Shown here: piece by piece, positions 12,263 through 24,537 of the stretch
Layout of the letters: the number at the start of each line of letters is the position of its first letter
Position numbering within the stretch: position 1 is the first letter of the stretch
From: Dastarcus helophoroides
Taxonomy: Eukaryota > Arthropoda > Insecta > Coleoptera > Bothrideridae
NCBI GenBank assembly: GCA_028583605.1
Contig: CM053337.1
Span: 23,553,764 to 23,617,763, forward strand
DNA length: 64,000 nucleotides
Direction: 5' to 3'
The notes under the pieces: generated by a model
Databases searched by the model: none
Seen by the model: only the letters and a program-made list of their open reading frames with translations
Told to the model about the DNA's origin: nothing
Made by a program: the position numbers and the translations under genes

Positions 12263-13006
12263 ATGAAAGCAATGAAGACGTCCGCTTCAGTGAAACTACC
12301 ATCTTTTGAGGGGCTTATCTACGAGGATCCGATAAAGTTCTTGAATACATTAGAAGAGAACATCAAAGAAACCTCCGAGGAAGACCGTCTATCCTTATGC
12401 ATAAGACTGTTTAAAGGTAAAGCAGCAGTGTGGGCCGAGAAGAAAAACCACCTATTTTTAAATTATCAATTTTTCTTTGCAAAATTAAAACGAGAGTATG
12501 CGTCAGACCAAGTGCTGCAAGAAATACTTGCAGAGCTCTACGGCAAGAGTCACGAATTACAACAGCCAGTCGAGGAATTTCTTATACACAAACAGCGATT
12601 AGCAGCAAGAGTGGCCCCAGAAATTTTTGAAGCAGCATTAGCAAAGATACTCTTTCAACAGGTACATCCTCGCTTAAAGCGATTCATAAGGGCATATAAA
12701 TTCGAGACAATGATCGAACTAATCGAAACTGCTTCATCATTTGAGGCAGACTTTAAAGCTGAAACTTCCATAAAGAAGGATTCACAACCAACCGAGAAGA
12801 AATCCAAGAGTAAAAGAATGACGAAAAATCAACAAACGCTTCCGAGATGTTGGTTTTGTCCAGGATTTCACTGGAACGCGGACTGTCCAAATAACCAAGG
12901 CAACTGGCGTAGGAAACTTCGTGCAGAATCAAATCAGGGAAACGACAGAAAGCTCGTCGCTCACGGCAGTACCGAGCTCCAGATCAACAGCCGTACCCAG
13001 CATTAA
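12263..13006 (+). CDS. Ty3/gypsy Gag-like protein, 247 aa
   Basis: Open frame beginning ATGAAAGCAATGAAGACG. The first 160 residues have the alpha-helical retrotransposon Gag pattern: LPSFEG, DPIKFLNTLEENI, AAVWAEKKN, FFAKLKREYA, and QPVEEFLIHKQRLAARV, where capsid-type Gag proteins carry a conserved helix. A basic linker follows, then one zinc knuckle, CWFCPGFHWNADC (residues 196-208). It is CX2CX3HX4C, one residue shorter than the classic knuckle. The frame ends where protease coding begins in another frame, as expected if Gag-Pol was made by frameshifting. It is the only undamaged frame of the element and is probably not functional, given the state of pol. Confidence 0.75.
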   Translation: MKAMKTSASVKLPSFEGLIYEDPIKFLNTLEENIKETSEEDRLSLCIRLFKGKAAVWAEKKNHLFLNYQFFFAKLKREYASDQVLQEILAELYGKSHELQQPVEEFLIHKQRLAARVAPEIFEAALAKILFQQVHPRLKRFIRAYKFETMIELIETASSFEADFKAETSIKKDSQPTEKKSKSKRMTKNQQTLPRCWFCPGFHWNADCPNNQGNWRRKLRAESNQGNDRKLVAHGSTELQINSRTQH

Positions 13007-13029
13007 TTCGGTCACTTTAGACCGGAAAG

Positions 13030-16000
13030 CCATCGTGTAGCCTACCACGCATTCAGATTAGCATCGGAAGAAAGAGCTATTCAGTACTCGTTGATACTGG
13101 TGCTAATGGTAATTTTGTTTGAGCTGGACTAATCAGCCAAGAGTGTTACCCATATTGAACTTCCTTGCAACTAGCGCCGAGGGCACATCCGTCGTCACTG
13201 GAGTCCAGAACCTGGAGGTTTAAGTTGGGACCCATAAAAAGACCATTAAATTTCTGGTGGTCGAGGGTCTTAACGAGGAAGTGATCTTAGGTTACGCCTG
13301 GATGGAAGAGGAAAATGCCTGCCTAGACGCTAGAAGAAGATGCATCCATTTTGGAAATGAACGCAGGTACACATATATCTTTTGGGGCCAATCTACCACA
13401 AAGACCACAGCATCACGACATTCACCATTGAGAATGCTTTCCCAACACAACTGCAGCCAAATCTACGCAAACTCCTCGATTAATTTAAAGAAATTTTTGG
13501 TGGTCCAACAGGCTATACTACTACCCGATCTGTGACACACGAAATGCGGCTTAAAAATCCAACACCATTCCAACTGCGACCATATGCCTATTCAGAAGCC
13601 AAGCGCAAAGCCATGAGCGCACAGATTGAGGATATGATGGCCAGCAAGATCATCGAGCCAAGCACATCTTAATACATCTCTCCTGTGGTCATGATACCAA
13701 AAAAAGATGGCACTTGAAGATTTTGCGTTGATTATAGGCAACTTAACTTCCAGACTTCAGATGAGTCAACGTCTCTTCCTCTCATTCCTCAAATTTAAAA
13801 GATCTGGGAAACGCCACCATCTTCTTGACACTGGACCTAAAGGCTGGCTATTGGCAAATTTCCCTAGGCCAAAACTCCAAATAATATACAGCATTTACGG
13901 CATTAAATGGCGCTACTTATCAATTTAGGGTTCTTTCATTTGGGCTCAAGAACGCACCTAAAACTTTTTAACGCTTTATGTCTCAAGAAGTATTGCCTGG
14001 CCTCTTGAATAACATTGCGTTGGTCTTCTTGGATGACATAATCATTTATTCCTCTACCTACGAAGAGCACCTCCCACATCTCCAGGTCGTTTTTGAAAAA
14101 CTTCGATCCCATGGACTAACCTGCGCACCAGACAAGTGGCGAGTTGAAAGTAACCAAATTCAGTACCTAGGCATATGGGAGCATCTAGCAACGAGCCCTT
14201 AGAATGTCACTTGGAGTCTATCCAAGATATGGAAGCTCCGAAGACGCGAACCTAGCTTCGACGATTTCTAGACCTCTGTGGTTGGCTGCGCGAATTTATA
14301 CCTAATTTCGCACAGCTAGCCGCACCTCTCACCCACATCCTAAGTACCAAGAAACCATATCGTTGGAGTGAAGAATGTGACGTCGCCTTCAGAGCCATTA
14401 AAGACGCTATAAAGGAACCCAGGAAATTGCATTGGCCAGACCCAGACCTTTTATTCTCCAGACAGACGCAAGTGGAGTCGGAATGTCAGCTGTTCTTTAT
14501 CAGCTAGTTCAGGATGGAGGGAAGGGGATCATATCATATGCCAGCGCTAAGTTCACCCCTGCTGAGCAGCGATATCATGTGAATGGACAGGAGTGCCTGG
14601 CTATCGCCGTAAAAAGATACCGTCAGTTTCTGGAGAGTCGCCCCTTTACTCTCAGAAGGGACAATCGCGCTCGCCAGTGGTTAAATAAAATGAAAGACGA
14701 CAGGGCCAACATTACCCGCCGGGCACTTGCTCTTGCAACAGTGTTCTTTCACGGAAGAGCATTTACCCGGAAAACTTAATGAACTTCCAGATGAATTATC
14801 CCGACATCCCCAACCGACAACATCTCCGGCCGACTTCACCGATCTGGAGGAAATTCTTCCACCAATTGAAGCCCGACAAGAACCCGTACCAGAACCTTTA
14901 TGCTGCCAACTGAAGATCGTGACATTAGCTGAAGAAGTCAAACGAGTCCAGGAGCAAGACGAAGCCAATCCAAACAATGCTGGCCCAACTACAAACGCCT
15001 CTCGGCCCAGACCCAGAAAACTGGGAACGATGCTCACACCAGCTTAACATAGAGCAAGATGGCCACCTCTATCGACGCGAGATGATGCGTCTTATAGTTC
15101 CGCAATCCATGATAGAGAGGGCCATTTTCGAAAAACACGACTCGTAATTAGCGGGACATCCAGGACGGGAAGAAACAGCAGATGCAATCTCCCGACATTT
15201 CTACTGGCCTTCCCTTTCCGAAGATGTCGCCCAATACGTCAGAGGCTGCTTGTTGTGCGCTCAATTCAAAAGGAAGCCACCACATGCAGACGCCGATCTG
15301 CGACCGCGTCAGCCAACTGAACCATGGCAAACCATAGCATGCGACTTGATGGGGCCATATCCAGTGACATATGATGGCAATTGCTTTGTGCTCACGATCA
15401 CTGACCTTTTCTCCCGCTAGGTGCAGCCTTTGCCATTCCTGATACGCGGACTAACCGTATCACTCAGCTCCTGGAGGAGCAAGTCTTCCACAGATATGGC
15501 TATCCACGAGAGATCGTAACTGATAATGGACCCCAGTTCTTGAGCCGCCGCTGGACAAGAAGTTGCGAACCATGGAAAGCAGTACATTTGACGACTGCCA
15601 CCTACCACCCGAGGGCAAATCCAGCGGAATTACGCAATCGGGAAATTAGGAAGGGCATCCAAATTCATATATCAGGACAAGATTCCAACTCTTGGGATGC
15701 CTACCTGCCGGATGCGCTCTTCAGTCTTCGAAGGAGAAGGAACGCCGCCACTGGCAAATAGCCCAGTGAAATACTTATGGGCCACCTTTTCCTGGGACCT
15801 GGAGAATGCCACAGCCACACCACCTCTACGAGACATAACCGATCAACGAGAAGTCGCTCGAAGCAATCAAGCGCGTTACATTCGGAAAATATGGCCCCAA
15901 CGAAGACTACATCTCCACCAATACCTCCGGGGGGGATTCCATCTTGGTGCGAAACGAAGTCCGTCGACCTTTTTGAAGTCCGATGGCAGGGACCTTATGC

Positions 16001-16070
16001 TATCATTCGCGCAGTAGGTGAGCTTACTGCAAAAGATCAATACGGACCGTCTTCGACCTGCTCCCCCAAT
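13030..16070 (+). pseudogene. Ty3/gypsy pol remnant (PR-RT-RNaseH-IN)
   Basis: Multiple stops and frame changes. Recognisable pieces in order: aspartic protease VDTGANGNFV (13090-13119); RT start IPKKDGT followed by a stop where Trp is usual, then RFCVDYRQLN (about 13690-13745); LTLDLKAGYW; FLDDIIIYSS at the catalytic site (FLDD at 14026-14037); RNase H ILQTDASGVG (about 14453) and QRYHVNGQECLAI; integrase HPGREETADAI with GCLLCAQFK, ACDLMGPYP (first Asp), TDLFSR-stop-VQ, and TDNGPQFLSRR (second Asp). The C-terminal part, near DAYLPDALFSLR, is shuffled between frames. Order and motifs match Ty3/gypsy and not copia or BEL. It cannot produce an active Pol. Confidence 0.85.
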
Positions 16071-16442
16071 ACGACCCGTCACCAAATAGAAAAACAATTT
16101 TTTTTGCGGCTCAAAATCTTACAGTTTAGTGAAGTGATTGTTCAAAAGTGAATTCATAGTGACAGAGACACTTTTGTAGATTAATTTTTGTGCAATCTAT
16201 ATGTATCTCTTCTTTGGTTGTTAATGTATGCATCTTACCTGTCAGTCTAAATTATTTCATATCGCAAGCTCCATCAGGAATGTTTCCGTTTTATCTCACC
16301 TGTTTATTATTTTTTTTTGTTTTTTATGTTAGTTTTAAGGAAACATTGTTATAGATTAGTTATTTGTTTAAATAAAAAAATATCTGGGGGATCAGTATAG
16401 CACGGAACACTCATCGAGTGGGGAATTATTTCGTATATTCTT

Positions 16443-16990
16443 TGACGACGCCTAACGGTAGAAAAAAAAAATCGCTAGGCAGAAATTCAAGTATTCACTA
16501 AAGTGATAAGATAATTACACCCCGATGAATAATAGGATGTTTGTCATCTTAAGTGCCTTTCCTTATCATGAAAAAGCAATCAGGATGGACAAAGGGTGAG
16601 TAATGTCCAGCCTCGGATAATTGCGAAAAGCTTTTGTCTCTGGCTCCATTACAGCTCGGATGTTTAGTGGATGTTTACCATCAACAGTCTTAATTGCGTT
16701 TCATTTTATTGGAACGGCAATAGAGATGGTCAAAGGACAATAATTGCATTCCTTCTAAGAATAGAATTCATTGGGGTGGTAAATTGAATCTTAATGACTA
16801 TCGCTTCCCAATAAAAGGCCTCAGTGGACAAACAAGAGGCAGTCCAGCGTCAGATACAAAAAGGCTTAGCCTTTCCCGACAGTTTTTGCCTAGTGATTTT
16901 TGAACCGACAGTGAAACCGCAGTGCTATAAACCCTCAGACTAAAAACCCACTTCGATTTTTTTTTATACCAAATTTACGCGGTTTGGCAT
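16443..16990 (+). repeat. Ty3 element 3' LTR
   Basis: Begins TGACGACGCC after a purine-rich stretch GAGTGGGGAA at 16417-16426 (possible polypurine tract). It ends about GCGGTTTGGCATC. It has extra short insertions relative to the 5' LTR, for example CCAGCCT near 16610 and CTGGCTC near 16643. Confidence 0.82.
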
Positions 16991-18357
16991 CATTATCTTC
17001 AAAATTCTAAATTAAATTTTGACTTTTTTAAAAATTTCGACTCTTACAAAAATTTTTGATTTTTCGAAAATGTCGATACTTTTTTTGAAAATTTCGACTT
17101 TTAATTTTGGAATTTTTTAAAACTTTGACAATTGAAAATTTTTTTCATAATTTTAACTTTGAAAATATTAACCTTTTATTGAATTAATTAATTAACAAGT
17201 CGACATTTCTAAAATCTTCACCTCTTTAAAAATAACAACATTTAAAAAAATTGAATTTATTTTTTAAAATTTCAACTTTTTCGAGAATTTTGAATGATTT
17301 GAAAATTTGTTTTTTTTAATTGATTTTGGTTTTGAAAATTTTTCCTTATTTTAAATTTCCCTTTTTTTTTTTGAAAAATATGGATTTTTTTAAAATGAAA
17401 CTTGTTACCGAAAGGAATTTTCCCCAAGAATTACACCCTATCCTTGTTTAAGAAGGCGGTTCATCACCATCTCTTCTTGTTTCCGCATTCTATTCGCAGT
17501 GTTTTGTAGGCATAATGGGGTAGCTCTTGGCGAGTGGTTTAAACTTTAAAAAAAAGTCAACATTTTTTAAAATTTCGCCCTTTTCGAAATACTTGACTAT
17601 TTTTCAATATTTCCACTTCTTAAAAATTACGAGTTTTTTAAAGATTTTGTGTATTTTCGAATATATATATATATATAACGGACATTCTCATGTCCATGCG
17701 TTCGTCCGACTGTCACAAAGAAGTTTTCCTCAAAAATTATTTAACGCAGGACTGACATTTTTCAGAGCTTTAGTTCTCGATGACCCACGTAAATACCGCC
17801 TGTCAACGATTAGTAAAAGAAAATATGGTGGGATGTTAATTTGGTATCCCAAAAATCAAGTTTTAGTTAATATTTCGCGTGAGATATCATTTGAAAGAGC
17901 TACCACTAAGGATCCTAGTTTTTTTTAATTTTCGTTTCAATAATCTTAAGGATACAGCTCGAAATGTGTAAGAAATGACTGCCCCTCTCCCCGATTTCTT
18001 AGATTTCTAAAGATAAAATTTAAATTTTAATATGGTTAGTAGATATTGAGTCATAGATTACTGGAAAACTCGGTTTGTTTGATATCGTAATAGTTGTTGA
18101 GAAAAAAAAAATATTTTATTGAAACATAGCTGCTTGCATTTCAAGATTTTGTGACCCATATAGTATTAATTTTCTTTACTTAAAAACTTGATTTAGCTGA
18201 ACGATATAATACAGATCAACTTTGTCTTCTACTTTATTTCATTTAGATGAAAATTTTCGGGGTTAGCATAAGTTTATTAAATTGCACGCAATGCAATAAT
18301 TGCAGTTGGACTGAGAACTGTGTTACTCATCGACTTATTGCGATTGCATACCTTTTA
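16991..18357. other. Intron: T-strand units, (TA)n and single-copy sequence
   Basis: 16991-17660 is TTTCGAC-type low-complexity DNA, interrupted at 17400-17530 by single-copy sequence. A (TA)8-9 tract lies at about 17660-17678. It is followed by mixed-composition DNA, starting ACGGACATTCTCATGTCCAT, that may belong to an unrecognised dispersed repeat. A 133-codon frame spanning these parts is not supported as a gene. Confidence 0.45.
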
Positions 18358-18365
18358 CCTGGGAC

Positions 18366-21300
18366 CAGTGGCGGCTCGTAATCAAAACTAATGGGGGTGC
18401 TGCGACAATGTTTAGCGTTTTAAATTTTTTTAAGATTTCGACTGAAAATTTCGACATTTTCAAAACGTTACTTTTCGAAAATTTTAGATCTGTTTAAAAA
18501 CTTGCCAACGAAAACTTTTGATAATGTTGCCTTTTTTGAAGGGTTGGATTTTTCCAAATTTCGATTGTATTGCAAAATTTGGATTTTTTTCTTATAATCT
18601 CGATCTTATTTTATTTTAAGTATTGACTCTTCTGAAAAACGGTGAATACTCTTTTAAAAATTTCCGTATTTTCGTAAATATTTAGATTTTTTGGTGTTCT
18701 GTTTTTTTTGCAATTTTTTTTGAAAATTAATTATTACATTTTTTTAACTTTTATCATTCTGAAAATGTCATCTTTTCCAAAACTGAACGTTTAACTTTTT
18801 AAATTTTCGACTTTTTTCTAAATTTCATCTTCGTTCATTATTTTTTTTTAAAAATTATACTTTTTTTAATGAAGAATTCAATTCTCAATAATTCTGACTG
18901 GTTTTTATTTAAATGTTCACTATTTTTCAAAACTTCGACTTTTTTTGCAAAATTTCGAAGTTTTTAATTTTTGTTGTTGAAAATTTCGCTACTTCTTAAT
19001 TTTCGAAATTCTTTCAAATATTTCGATTTTTTTGAAAATTTTAAAATTTTATGAAATGTTTAACATTTTTTCAAAATTTTTATTTCTTTGACCTAAAATT
19101 TCAACTTTTTAAAAAATGTTCCACTTTGGTTCAAAATTTTAATTACCATAAATTAAAATTTTTTCCAAAATTTTAACTTCTTAATATTTGGACTTTTGAA
19201 AACCTCGATCTATCTGATAATTTTCACTTGTTTTCAATATTTCGATTTCGAAAATTTTGATTTTTATTGAAAAGTTGAGTGCAAATTTCCCAAATATTCA
19301 AATTTTAAACTTTTAAAATTTCGAATTATTTCGTAAATTCGATAAAAATTCCCAAATCTTTTGCAAATTTCGATATTTTTTTAATTTTGACTATAAATTT
19401 CGACCTTTTCTTTTTGAAAATTTCTCCTTTTGCAAAATTTTGACTTCTTTTGGAAATTTGAAAGATTTTGAAAATTTTTGTCCTTGTCAACAAATGTCGA
19501 CTTTCTTTATCAAAAATTTTAATCTTTTCCTAAATCTGCACTTTTTTTGGAAATTTTCGACTTTTTATTTAAATTCCCACTTTGTTAAAAATTCCGGCCT
19601 TTTTCAAATATTCAAATTTTTTAAAATTTTAGTCATTTTCCAAAATTTAAAATTTTAGTCATTTTCCAAAATTTAAAATTTTAGTCATTTTCCAAAATTT
19701 AAAATTTTTGGAAAACTTAAAAATTTTTGACTTTTTAATTTCAACTATTTTCAAAATTTTGAAATTTTTTGCAATCTGTCGATCCTTTATTTAAAAATTG
19801 TGATTTTTTTTAAGTCAGACATTTCTTAAAGACTTTTATTGACATTGTCGACTAATATTTCGTAAAATTTCGACTCCATTTTAAAACTTCGACTTTTGTT
19901 CAGCATTTCCAATCTTTTTGAAAACTTGACTATTTTTTAAAAAAGTTCCAAGTTATTTAAAATTTTATGTATACATTTTTTCAAGCATTTCCAACTAAAT
20001 CTTCGAATTTATAAAAAGGATTCTTTTTAAACTTGAACTATTAAAAATTTCTACTTTTTTCAAAATTTTACCTTTTCAAATTTTCAACTTTTTTGATAAT
20101 TATGAATTTTTCGATAATTTTGAGTTTTCTCTAATATTTAAAAAATTTAGCTTCTTTAAAAACTCTGCAGTTTATTTTAAATATCGATATTTTTCCAAAA
20201 ATTGGTCTTTTATTCACATTTCCAAAATTGAATAAACTTTTTTAAAATTTCGAATTATTTCGTAAATTCGATAAAAATTCTCAAATCTTATGCAAATTTT
20301 GATATATTTTTAATTTCCACTATAAATTTCGACCTTTTCTTTTTGAAAATTGCTTCTTTTGCAAAATTTTGACTTCTTTTGGAAATTTGAAAGATTTTGA
20401 AAATTTTTGCCTTGTCGACAAATTTTTTTATTAAAAAATTTAATTTTTTCTTAAATCTGCACTCTTTTTGAAATTTTCGACTTTTATTTTAATTCCCACT
20501 TTATTAAAAATTCCGGCCTTTAACAAATATTCGAATTTTTCAAAATTTTAATCATTTTCCAAAATTTAAAATTTTTAGAAAACTTAAAAATTTAGACTTT
20601 TTTTTTCAAGTATTTTCAAAATTTTGACATTTTTTGCAAACTGTCGATTCTTTATTTAAAATTTGTGATTTTTTTTAAGTCAGACATTTCTTAAAGCCTT
20701 TTAATAAATTTTCGACTAATATTTCGGAAAATTTCAAATCCATTTCAAATTTTCGACTTTTTTTTCAACATTTCGACTCTTTTTGAAAACTTGGCTTTTT
20801 TTAAAAAGTTCCAATTGTTTAACAATTTTATTTATAAATTTTTTTAAACATTTCCAATTAAATTTTTAAATTTAAAAATAAGATTCTTTTTAAACTTGAA
20901 CTATTAAAAATTTCGACTTTTATCAAAATTTTACTTTTTCAAAATTTCAACTTTTTTGATAATTACGAATTTTTTAATAATTTAAAGTTTTCTCTAATTA
21001 AAAAATTTAGCTTCTTTGAAAACTTAATTAAAAATTCTGCTATTTATTTTAAATATAGATATTTTTCCAAAAAATCGTTTTTTATTCACATTTCCAAAAT
21101 TATTGAAAATGTCGACCATTTTAAAAATTGAATTTTTTTTTCGAAATCCTTATTTTCTTTTGAAAATTTGACTTTCTATGAAAATTTCAAAATTTTTTAA
21201 CATTTGACTATTTTTTAAATTCGTCCTTTCTGATAATTTTACCTTTATTTTTTAAAAGTGGTAATGTTTTTCTTTTTAAATTTACATTTTTTGACCTAAA

Positions 21301-23837
21301 TTTCAACATAACACTCGAATTTAAAAAAATTAATAACAAAATTTTCTATTTTTAAAATTGTGCAAAGATTTGAAATAAATTTCCAAAAAAAACTTCTATT
21401 TTATGTACAAATAAATTGCTAAAATTTTAATCTTAATCACAAAAAATTGACTTTAAGCTGGAATGTTTGATTTTTGAAATTTCTCTGGAACTTCAAAATT
21501 ACTAGAAAAAAATTAAATTAGAACAATAAATTGTTAATGAATTTTTTTTCAACATTTTCACTAATTTTAATTTCGAAAAGTTAAAACTGTTCTAGAAATG
21601 TTGACTCTTTTTCTCAAAAATTTCAATAATTCCCACTTTAAAAGTCGAAATTATACGAATATTTTGGCAATCAATTTATTTAAAACTGTTTTTGATTTTT
21701 GATTCCAAAAATGTTATTTTTTTGAAAAATGTCGTTTACAAATAAGAAATTTCAACTTTTTCTAGAAATATGATCTGCTTTCTCTTGAAATTTTCGTCTT
21801 TTATTCACATTTCCAAAATTATTGAAAATGTCGACCATTTTAAAAAGTGAAATTTTTTTTTGAAATCCTTATTTTCTTCCGAAAATTTGACTTTCTATGA
21901 AAATTTCAAAATTATTTAACATTTGACTTTTTTTTAAATTCGTCCTTTCCGATAACTTTAGCTTATTTTTAAAAAATGGTAATGTTTTTCTTTTTAAATT
22001 TACATTTTTTGAGCAAAATTTCAACATAACACTTGTATTTAAAAAAATAAACAACATTTTCCATTTTTAAAATTGTGCAAAGATTTGAAATAAATTTCAA
22101 AAAAAAACTTCCATTTTATGTACAAATAAATTGCCAAAATTTGAATTTTAATCACAAAAAATTGGCTTCAAGCTGGAAAATTTGATTTTTGAAATTTCTC
22201 TGGAATTTCAAAATTACTAGAAAAAAATTAAATTAGAACAGTAAATTGTTAATGAATTTTTTTCAACATTTTGATTAATTTTAATTTCAAAATTTTGAGA
22301 CTCTTCTAGAAATATTGACTCTTTTTCTCAAAAATTTCAATAATTCCCACTTTAAAAGTCAAAATGATAAGAATATTTTGGCAATCAATTTATTAAAAAA
22401 AAATATTTTTGATTCCGAAAATGTTAGTTTTTTTGTTGAAAAATGTCGTTTACAAATAAGAAATTTCAACTTTTTCTAGAAATATGATCTGCTTTCGCTT
22501 GAGATTTTGAGTTTAATTTTTAAATTTCGATCTTTTTTTTATTGAAATTTGAATTTTAAATTCAAACTTGAGAATTTCATGAATGAATTTAACATTTCTA
22601 GATAAATTGGAAATTGCAATTCAGAGTTTTCCTTGGTCCTACAGTAGTAGTAATTTTTTAGAGAAATATCAAATTGTAAAAATGGTTGAAATTTACAAGT
22701 TTCATTTTTTCTTGAAATTTCAATATTTTTCCCAAAGTTTCCTTATTTTTATGCAGATTTGAAGTTTATTTTCCCTAAATTTATACTTGATCATTTTCAA
22801 TTTCCTATCAAATTTACAAAATAGAATGAATTTTAAAATATTAAAATGTTGTTAAAAAACTTATAAATTTCCAAAACAAGTTAGAGGGAAATCAAAATTT
22901 CTACAAGAAAAAAAAATTTAAAAACAAAATCTCCGGAAAAAACCTAAATTTCATAAAAAATTCTTTATATAAAATGTTTGGAGAAAAACACAAATTTCAT
23001 AGGAAAAAAAGCAAAATGTTTTAGAAAAAAAAATCTAAATTTGAAAAAAATTTGAAATACCTTAACAAAAAAAGTCGAAATTTTTTGTTTATTCCAAAAT
23101 CTTGAAATTTTTATAGTTTTCATGGTTTTTTCCAAACATTTTTTGTCAAAACTGCAACATAAAATGAACTTTAAATTGTCAAAGTGTCGTGAAAAAAACT
23201 TGACATTTTTAAAGCAAATTAGAGGAACGTAAAGAAAAATCTGGAGAAGTTGGAATTTCTAGAAGAAATTTTAGGAATAACACTTTCAGGAAAAATGGAA
23301 ATTTCGAGAAAACTTTTTTTTATTACATATTTAGGAAAAATGGAAACTTTGCAGAAAAAATCAGAAATTTCCTAAAAAATCGAAATATCTAAAAAAAACT
23401 CAAAATTTTTATACAAAATGTGATTCGAGGTAAAAATTCGCAGATACCGTATTAACTTATTTTTTAGAGAAATAGTAAAATGGGAGATGAGTTCAATTTA
23501 GATTTTTTCTTGAAATTGTAATTATCTTCTCAAAATGTGGACATTTTCAAAAAATTTGAGTTTTTTTCCTAACATTTTAATTTCTGCTCGAAATATTGAT
23601 TTTTTTCCTCAAAACTTTTACAGAAATTAGTTTTTGAAAATGTGATTTTGATTAAAATTAAAAATAAAATGGGTCTTTAAATGTCGTAACTTCCTGAAAG
23701 CAACCTAAAATTTCTATAAAAAGAAATCAAAGAAAATTTAAAATTTCCACAGGTGTTCAAAAATTTTTGTGAACAAAATTTGCAAGCGAAATTGGGGGTG
23801 CTGCAGTTCCACAGTGCCTATACGCCAGCCGCCACTG
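18366..23837 (+). mobile_element. Family A hAT-like element, complete (5.47 kb)
   Basis: Terminal CAGTGGCGGCT ... AGCCGCCACTG inverted repeats are bounded by a perfect 8-bp target duplication CCTGGGAC (18358-18365 and 23838-23845), the hAT signature. Each end has a subterminal GGGGGTGCTGC block. Between them lie about 5.4 kb of T-strand units with internal duplications of about 0.93 kb (19319 and 20250) and 0.71 kb (21084 and 21791), plus three tandem 25-bp copies of TTTTAGTCATTTTCCAAAAT at 19629-19700. No transposase frame was found, so it would need transposase in trans. Copies of the family are at 1-2974, 24538 and 43733 (shorter form C) and 48627. Confidence 0.88.
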
Positions 23838-23845
23838 CCTGGGAC

Positions 23846-24181
23846 ATTATCAACACAGGCACCAGATCCATAAATATTGCGATCGATTGTATAAATAAGT
23901 GTGTATTTAAAAATAGACAAATTTTTTTGTGACAGACGGACCGAAAAGAGTAAACAATTAATTTTACGCCACAAATCTTAGAAATACAGCTATAAATATT
24001 CACATAAGTAATGAGAGAGAATTCGAAAAACTTTTGAGAGACTCTAATTTTTTAAATTTACTCCAATGCCAATGTAGTTTGCTCATGTTTCTCAATTGCT
24101 GTCACTAGACGGGTGTCACTAATCTAAAAAACATTTGTTTGTAAACTTTTTGGTAAACAAAAATTTGATTATTTGTTTATA
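23846..24181. other. Intron between two hAT insertions
   Basis: About 340 bp of ordinary AT-rich sequence separating elements A and B1. Nothing recognised. Confidence 0.4.
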
Positions 24182-24284
24182 GATCCCATCAGTGGCGGCC
24201 AGTGCTCAGGTTTGCAGGTTTGCGCAACCTCCAAAAAGACGCTGGGATAAAAAAGAAAGTAAATTGTTCTTTATGTTGTTTATT

Positions 24285-24482
24285 TTATTTATTGATAACA
24301 GATTTATGGTTACCAAACATACTGCTGACTATAGCGGATTCCACCGATTCGTAAGGGTTTGACGACATTATTGGGTCCATGGTTTGCAAAGTTTGCAGGC
24401 TAGACTGCAAACTTTGCTTTACACATATGCACCTGCGCCTTAACTCATATTTTGTTCGCTTAAAATACTTGCCCATAAGCAA
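24285..24482 (-). other. Small reading frame conserved between B copies
   Basis: A 65-codon frame (begins MLMGKYFKRTKYEL) that is also open in copy B2 at 47010-47213, with only five amino-acid differences over the shared 65 residues. It runs opposite to the transposase remnant and matches no family I recognise. Two copies with little divergence can keep a frame by chance, so coding is not claimed. A perfect 13-bp inverted repeat (GCAAAGTTTGCAG / CTGCAAACTTTGC, 24386-24417) lies inside it. Confidence 0.25.
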
Positions 24483-24537
24483 GCATTAGGTTGTACTTGT
24501 GGGTGCAAACCAAATATTGATTCGGTATTATAATCTG

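Larger units (their letters stand above)
11444..16990 (+). mobile_element. Ty3/gypsy LTR retrotransposon, decayed
   Basis: About 5.5 kb with two LTRs, a primer-binding site, an intact gag frame and a pol region broken by many stops and frameshifts. The domain order PR, RT, RNase H, IN identifies Ty3/gypsy. It sits in sense orientation to the window, opposite to the host gene, within the 32-kb intron. No clear target duplication could be fixed (a short ATCT on both sides is not convincing). The LTRs differ by dozens of substitutions plus small indels, so the insertion is much older than the copia element. Confidence 0.88.

Noticed and set aside
11430..17000. 4- to 5-bp target duplication around the Ty3 element
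   Set aside because: ATCT occurs near both ends but not at the exact LTR borders; in AT-rich flanks this is not evidence.
17527..17928. 133-codon frame crossing a (TA)n tract
   Set aside because: Joins low-complexity DNA, a dinucleotide repeat and unrelated intron sequence; no domain.
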